Below are positions 9,484 to 19,888 of a DNA stretch of 64,000 nt, one piece after another; position 1 is the first letter of the stretch, and each line of letters begins with the position of its first letter. The stretch spans positions 62,001 through 126,000 of the forward strand of contig JACMQL010000046.1 of assembly GCA_014377015.1 (NCBI GenBank). Reading direction: 5' to 3'. The stretch is from Actinomycetota bacterium (GTDB taxonomy: Bacteria; Actinomycetota; Actinomycetes; Nanopelagicales; Nanopelagicaceae). The translations under genes were made by a program, and so were the position numbers. Below the pieces are notes generated by a model. The model saw only the letters and a program-made list of their open reading frames with translations. It was not told the DNA's origin and searched no databases.

Positions 9484-11679
9484 ATGGAGGGTCAAGAAAT
9501 TTCGTCTGCCGTTGCAGTAATCGATAATGGCAAATTTGGTAAAAGAGAAATCCGTTTTGAAACTGGACGCCTTGCGCGCCAGGCAGGCGGAAGCACCACG
9601 GTTTATCTTGATGATGAAACCATGTTGCTTTCAGCCACCACAGTCTCCAAGCAGGCTAAAGATCAATTCGACTTCTTTCCACTCACCGTGGATGTTGAAG
9701 AACGTATGTACGCACTTGGTCGTATCCCGGGCTCATTCTTCCGTCGTGAAGGTCGGCCATCTGAGGATGCGATCCTTACCTGCCGTTTGATAGATCGCCC
9801 ATTGCGTCCGTCTTTTGTTAAGGGTCTTCGCAATGAAGTTCAAGTTGTTGTGACAGTTATGGCACTCAACCCAGATCATATGTATGACGTCGTTGCCATC
9901 AACGCCGCTTCCATGTCAACCCAATTGGCAGGATTGCCATTCTCCGGTCCGATCGGCGGCGTTCGCGTCGCTTTGATTCAGGGCCAGTGGGTTGCTTTTC
10001 CAAATCATTCACAACTTGAAGATGCAGTCTTCGATATGGTTGTTGCCGGAACGATCTCTGGCGATGACGTCGCAATCATGATGGTTGAAGCAGAAGCAAC
10101 TTCGCGCACGATTGATCTCATTAAGGGTGGCGCAGTTGCCCCAACTGAGGAAGTTGTGGCGCAAGGACTTGACGCTGCTAAGCCATTCATTCGAATTCTT
10201 TGCGAAGCACAAATGGCTGTTGCTAAGCAGGCTGCCAAACCAACTGGTCAATTCCCTATCTTCTTGGATTATCAGAGCGATGCTTTCGAAGCAGTTACTG
10301 CTGAAGTAAGTGATGAATTAGCAAAGGCCCTTACCATCTTTGGTAAGCAAGAACGTGAGACGGAAATCGAGGCTTTGAGTGCACTCGTAAAGCAGAAGCT
10401 TGCTTCTGCTTTTGAAGGACGCGAGAAAGAAATTCCTGCGGCGTTCCGATCACTCACAAAGAAGCTTGTTCGCCAACGCGTATTGCGCGACAAGATTCGT
10501 ATTGATGGACGAGGATTGCGCGACATTCGACCACTTTCAGCCGAGGTGGAAGTTGTTCCGCGAGTTCACGGTTCGGCAATCTTCGAACGCGGGGAAACAC
10601 AGATTCTTGGAATCACAACTCTGAACATGCTTAAGATGGAGCAGCAACTTGACACGCTGAATCCAGAAAATCATAAGCGCTACATGCACAATTATAACTT
10701 CCCACCATACTCAACCGGTGAGACGGGTCGCGTTGGAACTCCAAAGCGCCGTGAAATCGGCCATGGTGCACTTGCAGAGCGTGCTCTCATTCCAGTTCTT
10801 CCAACACGCGAAGAATTCCCTTACGCAATTCGTCAAGTGTCTGAGGCACTTGGTTCTAATGGTTCGACATCCATGGGATCTGTTTGCGCTTCAACCCTTG
10901 CACTTCTCAATGCTGGTGTGCCACTTAAGGCCGCGGTCGCAGGAATTGCCATGGGTCTTATTTCCGATGATGTAGACGGAAAGATTGAGTACGTAGCGTT
11001 GACAGATATTCTCGGTGCAGAAGATGCATTCGGCGATATGGACTTCAAGGTTGCCGGAACTCGTGAATTCGTTACCGCACTCCAACTCGACACAAAGCTC
11101 GATGGAATTCCCGCCTCTGTTCTCGCGGCAGCACTTCATCAGGCGAAGGAAGCGCGCATTGCGATTCTTGATGTGATGGCAGAGGCAATCGACACACCAG
11201 ATGAGATGAGCCCATTTGCTCCACGGATCATCTCGATCAAGATTCCTGTCGACCAAATCGGTGCAGTTATCGGGCCTAAGGGCAAGATCATCAATCAGAT
11301 TCAAGATGAGACCGGCGCTGAGATTTCGATCGAAGACGACGGCACTATCTATATCGGTGCAACTGATGGGCCAAAAGCTGAGGCGGCCCGCGCACAGATC
11401 AATGCAATTGCGAACCCGCAAATGCCTGAGGTCGGCGAGCGTTACCTTGGAACCGTTGTGAAGTTGGCTGCTTTTGGTGCCTTTATCTCACTTCTTCCAG
11501 GAAAAGACGGACTGTTGCACGTATCTCAGATTCGCAAAATGCATGGCGGAAAGCGCATTGAGAATCTTGAGGAAGTCATGAAGGTTGGCGACAAGATTCA
11601 AGTTGAAATCGGTGAGATCGACCCTAAGGGCAAACTTTCACTCGTTCCTGTACTTGATGATTCAGTTCCGGCTGAATAG
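9484..11679 (+). CDS. pnp: Polyribonucleotide nucleotidyltransferase (PNPase)
   Basis: Phosphorolytic 3'-5' exoribonuclease and polymerase, in Actinobacteria also the guanosine pentaphosphate synthetase homologue. Its 731 aa carry two RNase PH domains (about 15-235 and 335-560, with [20 protein letters not shown] and [19 protein letters not shown]), an alpha-helical linker, a KH domain ([16 protein letters not shown]) and an S1 domain ([18 protein letters not shown]). The start ATG has AGGAG 6 nt upstream. It is preceded by its own leader RNA and followed 16 bases later by the M16 peptidase. Confidence 0.98.
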   Translation: MEGQEISSAVAVIDNGKFGKREIRFETGRLARQAGGSTTVYLDDETMLLSATTVSKQAKDQFDFFPLTVDVEERMYALGRIPGSFFRREGRPSEDAILTCRLIDRPLRPSFVKGLRNEVQVVVTVMALNPDHMYDVVAINAASMSTQLAGLPFSGPIGGVRVALIQGQWVAFPNHSQLEDAVFDMVVAGTISGDDVAIMMVEAEATSRTIDLIKGGAVAPTEEVVAQGLDAAKPFIRILCEAQMAVAKQAAKPTGQFPIFLDYQSDAFEAVTAEVSDELAKALTIFGKQERETEIEALSALVKQKLASAFEGREKEIPAAFRSLTKKLVRQRVLRDKIRIDGRGLRDIRPLSAEVEVVPRVHGSAIFERGETQILGITTLNMLKMEQQLDTLNPENHKRYMHNYNFPPYSTGETGRVGTPKRREIGHGALAERALIPVLPTREEFPYAIRQVSEALGSNGSTSMGSVCASTLALLNAGVPLKAAVAGIAMGLISDDVDGKIEYVALTDILGAEDAFGDMDFKVAGTREFVTALQLDTKLDGIPASVLAAALHQAKEARIAILDVMAEAIDTPDEMSPFAPRIISIKIPVDQIGAVIGPKGKIINQIQDETGAEISIEDDGTIYIGATDGPKAEAARAQINAIANPQMPEVGERYLGTVVKLAAFGAFISLLPGKDGLLHVSQIRKMHGGKRIENLEEVMKVGDKIQVEIGEIDPKGKLSLVPVLDDSVPAE

Positions 11680-11695
11680 ATTGGCGAATTAACAC

Positions 11696-12973
11696 TTGAG
11701 CGTTCGCCGTACCGTTCTTCCTAGCGGTCTGCGTATTGTCACTGAAGAAGTTTCGTCAGTACGCAGTGCCGCGATAGGAATTTGGGTAAATGTAGGTTCG
11801 CGTGATGAAACCCCGGCAGTAGCTGGGGCTTCTCATTTTCTCGAGCATCTCCTCTTCAAAGGCACAAAGACTCGGACTGCTCTCGAGATCTCTTCTTCGA
11901 TTGAGTCAGTCGGTGGTGAAATGAACGCCTTCACGGGCAAGGAGTACACCTGTTTTTATGCTCGAGTGATTGACACCGATCTGCCAATGGCAGTGGAAGT
12001 AATCGCAGACTTGATTACTTCATCAGTTGTGTCTGCATCAGATGTTGATGCAGAGAGGAAAGTAGTTCTAGAAGAGATCGCCATGCGCGATGATGACCCC
12101 AGCGATTTAGTGCATGACCTTTTTTCAGATACCTTTTACGGCGACACTAAGTTGGGCCGAGCGATTCTAGGATCAGTGGAATCTATTAACTCAATGAGCC
12201 GGACGGCCGTCTTCAATTATTACAAACGAAAGTATCTGCCACAAGATTTAGTAGTTGCGGTTGCTGGCAATATCAAGCACAGGACAGTAGTCGCGCTAGT
12301 TGAAAAGGCACTCTCTCGCGATGGATTTTTGGATGTCGTGGGTGAGCCCCAAGTGCGACCGAACACTTTGGTAAAGATGGCCGCCCAGCAATCCGTGGGA
12401 ATTATTGCTCGCAAGACCGAGCAAGCGCATATGTTCTATGGAGTCCCTGGGGTAGCGCGCGGCGATGACCGACGTTTCACAATGGGAATTCTGTCAGCTG
12501 CATTGGGCGGGGGAATGTCTTCGCGACTTTTTCAAGAGATTCGGGAAAAGCGCGGCTTGGCTTATTCGGTGTACGCATACGCTCAGCAATTCGCTGGTTC
12601 GGGAACGCTGGGTTTCTATGCAGGGTGTCATCCATCCAAAGCTGGTGAAGTAGTCGAGATCATAAGAGACGTCCTCAATGATGTGGCGGAGAAAGGCATG
12701 ACGCACGAAGAGATTGCGCGTGCGAAAGGCGCTGTTAGAGGATCCCTCGTTTTGAGCCAAGAAGATTCAGGCTCGCGAATGAGCCACATCGGAAAGAGTG
12801 AGATTGTGTATGGCGAAGTCATGAGTTTTGACGAAATATTAAAGAGAATAGACGGCGTGACCCCTGACGCGGTCCGTAAATTGGCTAGCGAGATTCTTAT
12901 CAAGAGACCTACTCTTGCTTTGGTTGGACCTTACAAAGACTCGAAGAAGTTTGAGAAGATTTTAGGAGTGTAA
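11696..12973 (+). CDS. M16 family zinc metallopeptidase (processing-peptidase-like)
   Basis: Predicted zinc peptidase of 425 aa with the inverted zinc motif HFLEH (HxxEH) near residue 47 and the downstream glutamate region VVLEEIAMRDDDPSDLVHD. The C-terminal inactive M16 half has GGGMSSRLFQEIREKRGLAYSV. This gene regularly follows pnp in Actinobacteria. Homologues are called YmxG or mitochondrial processing peptidase beta-like; the physiological substrate is unknown. The start is TTG 11696, which gives the standard VRRTVLPSGLRIVTE beginning. dapB follows directly with no gap. Confidence 0.92.
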   Translation: MSVRRTVLPSGLRIVTEEVSSVRSAAIGIWVNVGSRDETPAVAGASHFLEHLLFKGTKTRTALEISSSIESVGGEMNAFTGKEYTCFYARVIDTDLPMAVEVIADLITSSVVSASDVDAERKVVLEEIAMRDDDPSDLVHDLFSDTFYGDTKLGRAILGSVESINSMSRTAVFNYYKRKYLPQDLVVAVAGNIKHRTVVALVEKALSRDGFLDVVGEPQVRPNTLVKMAAQQSVGIIARKTEQAHMFYGVPGVARGDDRRFTMGILSAALGGGMSSRLFQEIREKRGLAYSVYAYAQQFAGSGTLGFYAGCHPSKAGEVVEIIRDVLNDVAEKGMTHEEIARAKGAVRGSLVLSQEDSGSRMSHIGKSEIVYGEVMSFDEILKRIDGVTPDAVRKLASEILIKRPTLALVGPYKDSKKFEKILGV

Positions 12974-13975
<1,002 letters not shown>

Positions 13976-13983
<8 letters not shown>

Positions 13984-15103
13984 TCTCTGAGACCCTTTGC
14001 GAAATTCGATATTTGGCAATGTAGTCTCGATCTAACTCCCACCCAAGTCCAGGGCGATCGGTGAGTTGGATGTGACCGTCATTGAGTTTTGGGCGATTGG
14101 CAATCATGTTGTGCCAGATCGGATCTCGCTTGGGATGGAAATACTCCAAATAAGTACCATGCGGAATCGACGCGAGCAGGTGTGCAGCGACTTGTGGCTC
14201 TTCATGGTGTGCCATATTCACGTCATAGACGGTGGCCATGCCGGCCACTTTTCTCCACTCCGTCGGGCCACCGGACCACGAGGAGTCAAAATTACAGAAA
14301 TCAATTGATCCTGTTTCCATCAGGTCGCGACAGCCGGCTGCCGAAAATTCACTTTGACCCGCGCAGACTGACACTCCTCCGGCAAAGCGAACATCACGCA
14401 TTCCTCGTCGATCGTTTTGCCATTGGCACGGCTCTTCAAACCACAGCAGATTGTCGTCTTGGACCAATTGCGAAAACTTGATTGCCTGAGCAGGGGTGTA
14501 TCCTTGATTTGCATCTACCGCGATTCGGAATTTTTCGCCGCCGACTTTACGCGCTTCCTTAAATCTTTTTGCATCCTCCTCAGGAGACATTCCGCCGATC
14601 TTGAATTTCATTCCCGCAAACTCTTCCTGAAGCAGATATTCAACTTCCTCTTTGATGGTGAGGTCGCTGCCGTAGTATCCGCCGATTGTTATTACTGGGA
14701 CTTTGGAGCGATAGCCTCCCCATAACTTCCACAGCGGCACATTTAGCGCACGTCCAAAGAGGTCCCACAAAGTGACATCTAAAGAGGCACACGCAACTAA
14801 TCCAAGTCGGCGGTCGCGCAAAATATTCCACGTTGCTGGACGAGCTAACTCCCAGCACAACTCGATTGCAGATCCGTCTTGTCCTAGTAGCACCGGAGCA
14901 ATCTCGTCATGAATGATGCCGTCAATCTCGGCCAAACCCGCGTCTTCGTCTCCTGCATAGGCTTCACCGACCAATCCGCTCGCGGTGTGTACCCTGGTAA
15001 CGATTGTTGAGCGGTGGGTCATCTGGTAGTGACTGCCTCGATATGTTCGTTCGAGAGGTACTCGCACCTGCTCAGTTTCGATTCGGGTGATGGTTAGGTC
15101 CAC
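13976..15103 (-). CDS. Enolase-superfamily dehydratase/racemase, mandelate racemase subgroup (copy A)
   Basis: Predicted sugar-acid dehydratase or racemase, 375 aa. The N-terminal capping domain (1-130) is followed by the TIM barrel with GMKFKIG (KxK base), metal ligands in VDANQGYT, WFEEP and AGQSE, and an Asp/His region with CNFDSSWSGG and MAHHEE. It thus has the full mandelate racemase-type site. The closest relative here is copy B at 24314, which matches it along its whole length. The start is GTG with AGGAG 6 nt upstream. A strong promoter with a LacI operator just upstream shows control by the divergent LacI gene. The substrate is not known. Confidence 0.88.
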
Positions 15104-15154
15104 GGAGTTCTCCTATGCGCGTCTCGTCTTTTTCCTGGAAATGTGTGACAATTC

Positions 15155-15168
15155 TGGAATCGGTTCCA
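15155..15168. promoter_or_regulatory. LacI-type operator TGGAATCGGTTCCA
   Basis: A 14-base near-perfect palindrome with a central CG, the classic LacI/GalR-family architecture. It lies in the 144-base divergent region between enolase copy A and the lacI-type gene, abutting the -10 box of the enolase promoter. This position would block transcription initiation. Confidence 0.8.
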
Positions 15169-15195
15169 TTTTACGAGATCCCAGGAGGGTGTCAA
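15168..15195 (-). promoter_or_regulatory. Promoter of enolase copy A: TTGACA-N16-TAAAAT
   Basis: Read on the minus strand, TTGACA (15195-15190) and TAAAAT (15173-15168) are separated by 16 bases. The LacI operator starts at the last base of the -10 box. It is the best sigma-70-like promoter in the island. Confidence 0.8.
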
Positions 15196-15247
15196 GGAAA
15201 ATGGTGATTTTTCTCGTTAATCAGGTTAGAAAAAGGGGTCGGACGAA

Positions 15248-16273
15248 GTGAGCAGTGAAAATGAAAACGGCGGTCAAGTCACTATTCGCCACGTGGCGGC
15301 GCGGGCGGGAGTGGCTCTTTCCAGCGTTTCGCGCACGTTGTCCGGCCACCCGGATGTGTCTCCTGCGATGCGGGCAAAAGTAGAAGAGGCGGTTAAAGCC
15401 CTAGGTTACGAACCTGACTTTCTTGCTCAGTCACTGCGAAGTGGGACTACTCGCAACATCGGCTTCATCATCCGCGATATAGCTAATCCACTATTCGCCC
15501 TAGTCGCGCGAGCCTGCGAGCAGGAACTGCGACGAAATGGTTACTCAATGATTCTCATGAATTCCGATGGAAGCGTCGAAACTGAATCTAAAAATCTAAT
15601 GCTTCTTCGTCGTCGTCGCGTGGATGGCGTTATTGCCTCACTCGTCGCGGAAGATTCTCCTTACATTAAGAAAACAATTCTTTCATTGCGGCGTCCGTTG
15701 GTTTTATTGGATCGCGATATGAAGGATTTAAATGCGAGCGCTGTCATCACTGACCATTACACCGGCGTTTTCGAGGCAACTAAACATTTGTTGGACAAGG
15801 GTCACCGCCGAATCGCGTTTGTAACGGGATCTGAAAATGTTTATACGACACGAGATCGGCTGCGCGGGTATCGTGCTGCGTTTACTGCTGCCGGTGAGGA
15901 AGTCTCCGAGAAGTGGATGGCACTTGGTGGATTCGACCCTGAATACGCACTGGTACACACTAGGAATTTTCTGTCGAAGAATCCTCGACCCACTGCGATC
16001 ATCGCGGGTGGTATTGGATCGACAGCCGGTTCTTTACGGGCTCTGAATGAACTTGAAATTGAAATCGGCAAAGATATTGCCTTTGTAGCGCTAGATGAGT
16101 GGCCGCTATTTGATATTTTCCGTCCCAAGATTTCTTCCGTTTATCGCGATGCCCAAGCAATGGGTGTAGAAGCTGCGCATCTTTTACTTGAAATGCTTAA
16201 TGGAAAGAATCCGAGCGAGTCAGTGATCGAGACGAAATTCACTGCGCGAACAAGTTCTGAAGGTGGCTTGTGA
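15248..16273 (+). CDS. LacI/GalR family transcriptional regulator
   Basis: DNA-binding repressor, 341 aa. The N-terminal HTH is TIRHVAARAGVALSSVSRTL, followed by the hinge helix YEPDFLAQSLRSG, then a periplasmic-binding-protein-like effector domain starting GFIIRDIANPLFALVARA and containing GHRRIAFVTG and the C-terminal FVALDEWP. LacI proteins usually sense sugars or sugar acids, matching the neighbours. It is divergent from enolase copy A, with the palindromic operator between them. It probably also acts on the operator-like site at 21967 before the E1/lipoyl operon. The start is GTG 15248, with AAGGGG upstream. Confidence 0.93.
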   Translation: MSSENENGGQVTIRHVAARAGVALSSVSRTLSGHPDVSPAMRAKVEEAVKALGYEPDFLAQSLRSGTTRNIGFIIRDIANPLFALVARACEQELRRNGYSMILMNSDGSVETESKNLMLLRRRRVDGVIASLVAEDSPYIKKTILSLRRPLVLLDRDMKDLNASAVITDHYTGVFEATKHLLDKGHRRIAFVTGSENVYTTRDRLRGYRAAFTAAGEEVSEKWMALGGFDPEYALVHTRNFLSKNPRPTAIIAGGIGSTAGSLRALNELEIEIGKDIAFVALDEWPLFDIFRPKISSVYRDAQAMGVEAAHLLLEMLNGKNPSESVIETKFTARTSSEGGL

Positions 16274-16274
16274 A

Positions 16275-17525
16275 ATGTCTCTGGTGGCAGATTCGCAAGG
16301 TTCATCACACATTCTTGAGGAGTTAACGGATCTATCGACTCTCGTTAGTACGCCAGAATCCTTGATTCGTTTAAATGTTCTATTAACTGACTACCTGGCG
16401 TGTCTAGTTGGATCAGTTAATTCAGGTCACGAAATGAAGAATGTTCTCGTTGATGAGGGACTCATTGGGAAATGTTCGTGGCTGGCGTTAGCGGTGAATG
16501 GCAATGACCAAGACGATATCGATTGGACCGTTGGAGCACACCCTGGTTCGATAGTTTGGTCGATCGCCGTGGGGCTAAGTATGAAAGACGAAATAAAGAG
16601 AGAGAATTTTATTTTAGCCGCGTTAGCTGGCTACCGAACTTTCGCAACTGTTGCTGGCGTACTTGGTGCTTCGCATAGATCAAAGTGGCACATCACGGCT
16701 ACCGCGGGTGCCTTCGCATCGGCTACCACTTCTGCCGTTCTACTTGGATATTCACCTGACGAGCACCTTCGCGCCCTACATCTGGCGGGTGCAAATATCG
16801 GTGGCACTGTTTTGGCTCCGCGCGATCGAAGCGGGGCTGGTGGTTTCAACCGAGCCGCGGCAGCGGGTCTTGGTTTGACGGCAACCTTGGCAGTGAGGTC
16901 CGGCGCACAACACGTCATCGAACTATGGGATGGACCCTTGGGCGTGCTGGAGTTATTTGACAGTGCAGGTGACTTTTCAAAACGAGATTCTCTTTCGGAC
17001 GGAGTTTCGACAACCTCCTTGCGTCTCTTTCCCGTAACGGGCTTTGCGCAAGCGGCGGTTTTGGCCGCTGCGAATCTTTCGCTACGAAGTATCGGAGAGT
17101 TGCGTCGGTTAGATCTAGGAGTTTCGGGAGGTGCCATCTCCTTTCTCGACGGCACCCGTGGAGGTGACTGGTGGGATGCACGTTCAGCTGTCGCAAGTGC
17201 GTGGGTTTCCAAAGATCCTACGGAACTTCTTCGAACTAAAGATTTTGAGGCACTGCGCCGTTTGGTGCATCTGAGTTCTATCGAAATTCCGATCGGCGGC
17301 GCATCCTTGATAGCCACAACAGATGCAGGCGAAGATCGGGAAGTTATTTCTGCGGCGCCGGGGCGAAATTTCAAGGATCCAGTTGAAGGTCACTGGCGAA
17401 ATGCAAAGTGGCGCCGGCTCGCAGGCAAGAAAGCGGAAGCAGTTAAAGAAATATCGACCAATCTTGTAATGGATAAAAGCGCTGAGCCAATGTGGCGAAG
17501 TCTGCAAGAGATTCTTCACCACTAG
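16275..17525 (+). CDS. MmgE/PrpD family protein
   Basis: Member of the 2-methylcitrate dehydratase / cis-aconitate decarboxylase fold family, all-helical N-terminal domain plus a smaller C-terminal domain. Recognisable parts are the early LTDYLACLVGS, a HPGSIVW site, and KWHITATAGAFASATTSAVLLG, the family's most conserved block. At 416 aa it is slightly shorter than usual (about 450) and the C-terminal part is divergent, so the reaction is uncertain; a dehydratase or isomerase on a hydroxy acid is likely. I prefer ATG 16275 (AAGGTGG upstream, just after the lacI stop) over GTG 16263. It is likely co-transcribed with lacI and the next SDR. Confidence 0.8.
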   Translation: MSLVADSQGSSHILEELTDLSTLVSTPESLIRLNVLLTDYLACLVGSVNSGHEMKNVLVDEGLIGKCSWLALAVNGNDQDDIDWTVGAHPGSIVWSIAVGLSMKDEIKRENFILAALAGYRTFATVAGVLGASHRSKWHITATAGAFASATTSAVLLGYSPDEHLRALHLAGANIGGTVLAPRDRSGAGGFNRAAAAGLGLTATLAVRSGAQHVIELWDGPLGVLELFDSAGDFSKRDSLSDGVSTTSLRLFPVTGFAQAAVLAAANLSLRSIGELRRLDLGVSGGAISFLDGTRGGDWWDARSAVASAWVSKDPTELLRTKDFEALRRLVHLSSIEIPIGGASLIATTDAGEDREVISAAPGRNFKDPVEGHWRNAKWRRLAGKKAEAVKEISTNLVMDKSAEPMWRSLQEILHH

Positions 17526-17563
17526 AGCGAAGGGAATCAATCACAATGTCGCCAGAAAAACTA

Positions 17564-17590
17564 GGAGTGCCAGGAGTGCCAGGAGTGCCA
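17564..17590 (+). repeat. Three tandem copies of GGAGTGCCA
   Basis: A 9-base unit is repeated exactly three times. Each copy contains AGGAG-like Shine-Dalgarno sequence, and the last copy lies 8 nt before ATG 17594 of the SDR gene. If translation starts upstream at ATG 17546, the repeat instead encodes GVP repeats. Confidence 0.9.
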
Positions 17591-17593
17591 GCA

Positions 17594-18361
17594 ATGAATA
17601 TGTGGCGAAATGATGCCGGGCTGCAAGGTAAGAGCGTTGTCGTAACTGGAGCCGCAGGTGGAATCGGCAGGGAGGTCGTGAAAGGTTTCGCAGAGGCGGG
17701 TGCGAAAGTCCTACTTGTGGATGTCGCCGGATCACCACTCGAAGAAGTGCTACGCAGTCTGGCCGGGGAGGGGCATGAGATTCATCAGGCAGATCTTTCC
17801 GACCTCTCGACGCATGCTGGAATTTTCGCCAAAGCCCAGGGCATGGCACCCCTCGCGGCGTTCACACATTGCGCTGCCGTTTTACGGCGCCGAAATACAG
17901 TTGATGACGTCACCGAGGAGGATTGGGATCTGCAGATTGATGTCAATCTCAAAGCTACATTTTTTCTCAACCGAAGCGCGCGAGACTCATTCCGCACAGC
18001 TGGCACAAAAGGTTCAATTATAAATTTCTCATCTCAAGGCTGGTGGTCAGGCGGCTACGGCGGCTCAGTGGTGTACGCCGCGAGCAAAGGTGGAGTGGTA
18101 TCGATGACTAAAGGTCTTGCCCGATCTTTCGCACCCGATGGAGTTCGCGTTAATTCCGTATCGCCAGGCGGAGTCGAAACTTCAATGATGCTCGGCGGAA
18201 TGACCGAGGAAGGTTTGAAGTCATTCGTGTCGATGATTCCAATGGGTCGACTTGCTGAACCGCAAGAAATGGTTGGAGCAGTCCTCTTCTTAGCTTCAGA
18301 TGCCGCAAGTTTCGTGACCGGAACGGTGGTTAACGTTTCGGGCGGACAGTTGATGTATTAA
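17594..18361 (+). CDS. Short-chain dehydrogenase/reductase (SDR 1)
   Basis: NAD(P)-dependent oxidoreductase of the classical SDR type, about 255 aa. It has the cofactor motif TGAAGGIG, the catalytic Ser region NFSSQG, YAASKGG (YxxxK) and the C-terminal block VNVSGGQLMY. It probably oxidises a sugar or sugar-acid hydroxyl. I prefer ATG 17594 because AGGAG lies 8 nt upstream; ATG 17546 is possible and would add the odd PEKLGVPGVPGVPA stretch. It is similar to SDR 2 (27550), which shares the -NVSGGxLxY ending, suggesting a duplicated module. The 3' end converges on the Gfo/Idh/MocA gene. Confidence 0.88.
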   Translation: MNMWRNDAGLQGKSVVVTGAAGGIGREVVKGFAEAGAKVLLVDVAGSPLEEVLRSLAGEGHEIHQADLSDLSTHAGIFAKAQGMAPLAAFTHCAAVLRRRNTVDDVTEEDWDLQIDVNLKATFFLNRSARDSFRTAGTKGSIINFSSQGWWSGGYGGSVVYAASKGGVVSMTKGLARSFAPDGVRVNSVSPGGVETSMMLGGMTEEGLKSFVSMIPMGRLAEPQEMVGAVLFLASDAASFVTGTVVNVSGGQLMY

Positions 18362-18379
18362 GTAGGTTCTTTAGAGAAA

Positions 18380-19429
18380 CTACCGTGATTCGAGTTTGCC
18401 AGATGCGGCGCTTCGATAGGCAACGTCAAGGGCTTCGACTGTGCGGGCGCCCAGTTCTCCCGGAGATTCATTAGTGAATTCCTCGCCGCGACCTGCACTT
18501 ACAATCGCATCGATGGGCCCGATGCAGTCGTAGAGTCCCGCATCATCAAGCAAGTCCAAGCGCGTCTCTTTGCCATCAATGTGGTGCCAGACGGCAGCTC
18601 TTTCTAGATCTACAAGAATCTGCCCACGATCACCAATTGCGCGCATTTCAACTGCATGCATTTTTTTATGCGCACTTAGGTGCGCGGAGCCACCAGAAAG
18701 TGTTCCGATCGCTCCACCTTCGAAACGATAAGCGATTGCATCATGCATTTCTACCGGAGCATTCATGGGTGCTGACATCAGCGCGAAACCTGATTCAACT
18801 CGAGCTCCGGTAAGCCAGAGCGAAAGACCCAATGCGTGCGTCAATTGTGCTTGTCCGTACCCGCCTCCGGAGAGTGTCGGATCCGTCCACGTCCGTGATT
18901 CAGGAAGTGCATCTGGGGATGCATCGGGGTAGGAGCCCGTGTTGGAAAGCAGCTCACGAGTTTGTGAGGACATGTGAATACTTATATGTTCCAGCGTGCC
19001 AATTCCGTATTCATTCATAAGGCGCTTTGCACCAGTAACCATGTCGAAATAGTTCCAGCCAAAGGAAATCACTAAGTGCTTCTTGAGTTGATTGGCGGTC
19101 TCGACCAAATCCCATGCATCTTGCGGCAACACGGTCATCGGCTTCTCGCACATTACATGAGCACCAGCCTCGAGCGCGGCTTTGGAATGTTCGTAATGAA
19201 ATCCACTTGGACTACCAACTATGCAGACGTCGAGACCTTCGTTGAGGATGTCACGAAAGTCCTCAGAGGCAACCTTAAATCCGTACTGGTCTTTGATTTT
19301 CTGCAAGATCTCGGGACCCTTACGGGAAACTCCAACAAACTCCACATCACTGTGTCTTGCCAAATTAGGAAGATGTGAGGCTAGCGCCCAACTTCCCGCT
19401 CCGATCACACCTACACGTATCTTTGCCAT
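18380..19429 (-). CDS. Gfo/Idh/MocA family oxidoreductase
   Basis: NAD(P)-dependent sugar or inositol-type dehydrogenase, 349 aa. The N-terminal Rossmann domain has GVIGAGSWALASHLPNLARH, the SPSGFHYEHSKAAL segment and the EKP motif (CEKPMTVL). The C-terminal domain carries a GYGQAQLTHALGL segment typical of the substrate-binding Gln/His region. It probably oxidises a cyclic polyol, sugar or sugar acid. It has its own strong promoter, apparently giving a leaderless mRNA. It runs opposite to SDR 1 (convergent) and is divergent from rhaM. Confidence 0.9.
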   Translation of the reverse strand: MAKIRVGVIGAGSWALASHLPNLARHSDVEFVGVSRKGPEILQKIKDQYGFKVASEDFRDILNEGLDVCIVGSPSGFHYEHSKAALEAGAHVMCEKPMTVLPQDAWDLVETANQLKKHLVISFGWNYFDMVTGAKRLMNEYGIGTLEHISIHMSSQTRELLSNTGSYPDASPDALPESRTWTDPTLSGGGYGQAQLTHALGLSLWLTGARVESGFALMSAPMNAPVEMHDAIAYRFEGGAIGTLSGGSAHLSAHKKMHAVEMRAIGDRGQILVDLERAAVWHHIDGKETRLDLLDDAGLYDCIGPIDAIVSAGRGEEFTNESPGELGARTVEALDVAYRSAASGKLESR

Positions 19430-19435
19430 TTTCCG

Positions 19436-19464
19436 AAACTAGGCAAGCGCGGAAGCTTTGTCAA
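19436..19464 (-). promoter_or_regulatory. Leaderless promoter TTGACA-N17-TAGTTT of the Gfo/Idh/MocA gene
   Basis: On the minus strand TTGACA (19464-19459) and TAGTTT (19441-19436) are 17 bases apart, and the ATG follows the -10 box by only 6 bases. Transcription would begin at or next to the start codon. Confidence 0.75.
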
Positions 19465-19573
19465 GGAAGTGAGACCAAAAATGAAATTTGAGGCGATAAA
19501 AAGATGACGATCTAATATTGTTCTCTTATAGATGTCATATTGAACATTTCAATTTAGAGAAATGAGGATTGTT

Positions 19574-19888
19574 ATGGAGAGAGTTTGCTTTACTTTTGAG
19601 ATTTATGAAGGAATGGAAGCCGAATATCAGAAACGCCATGACGAGATTTGGCCAGAGATGGTTCGAGATATAGAAGCGGCCGGCTTTACGAACTACAGCC
19701 TTTTCAGGAGAGGCACTCAAGTGGTCGGATATTTCGAAGCTGTACCAGACGCAAAAACTGCAAATGCAAAAGTCGCGAACAGCGAAGTAAATACAAAATG
19801 GGCGGAGTGGTTCAAAGAAGTCATAGTGAACCTCACGGATAACCAAGGGGACTTGATGGTGATGAAAGAAGTCTGGCACCTTGATTAG
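19574..19888 (+). CDS. rhaM: L-rhamnose mutarotase family protein
   Basis: Small (about 104 aa) ferredoxin-like-fold enzyme that interconverts sugar anomers, best known for L-rhamnose. The family core is clear: YQKRHDEIWPEM with the catalytic His, FTNYSLFRRG with the active-site Tyr, and NTKWAEWFKEV. Its presence suggests a 6-deoxyhexose such as rhamnose or fucose, though family members also serve related sugars. I prefer ATG 19574 (GAGGA 5 nt upstream) over ATG 19562. It overlaps the convergent amidohydrolase gene by 4 bases. Confidence 0.88.
   Translation: MERVCFTFEIYEGMEAEYQKRHDEIWPEMVRDIEAAGFTNYSLFRRGTQVVGYFEAVPDAKTANAKVANSEVNTKWAEWFKEVIVNLTDNQGDLMVMKEVWHLD

Noticed and set aside
18362-18383. 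Possible bidirectional terminator GTAGGTTCTTTAGAGAAACTAC
   Set aside because: The 9-bp stem has a mismatch, lacks a T run and overlaps the end of the Gfo/Idh/MocA gene; support is too weak.
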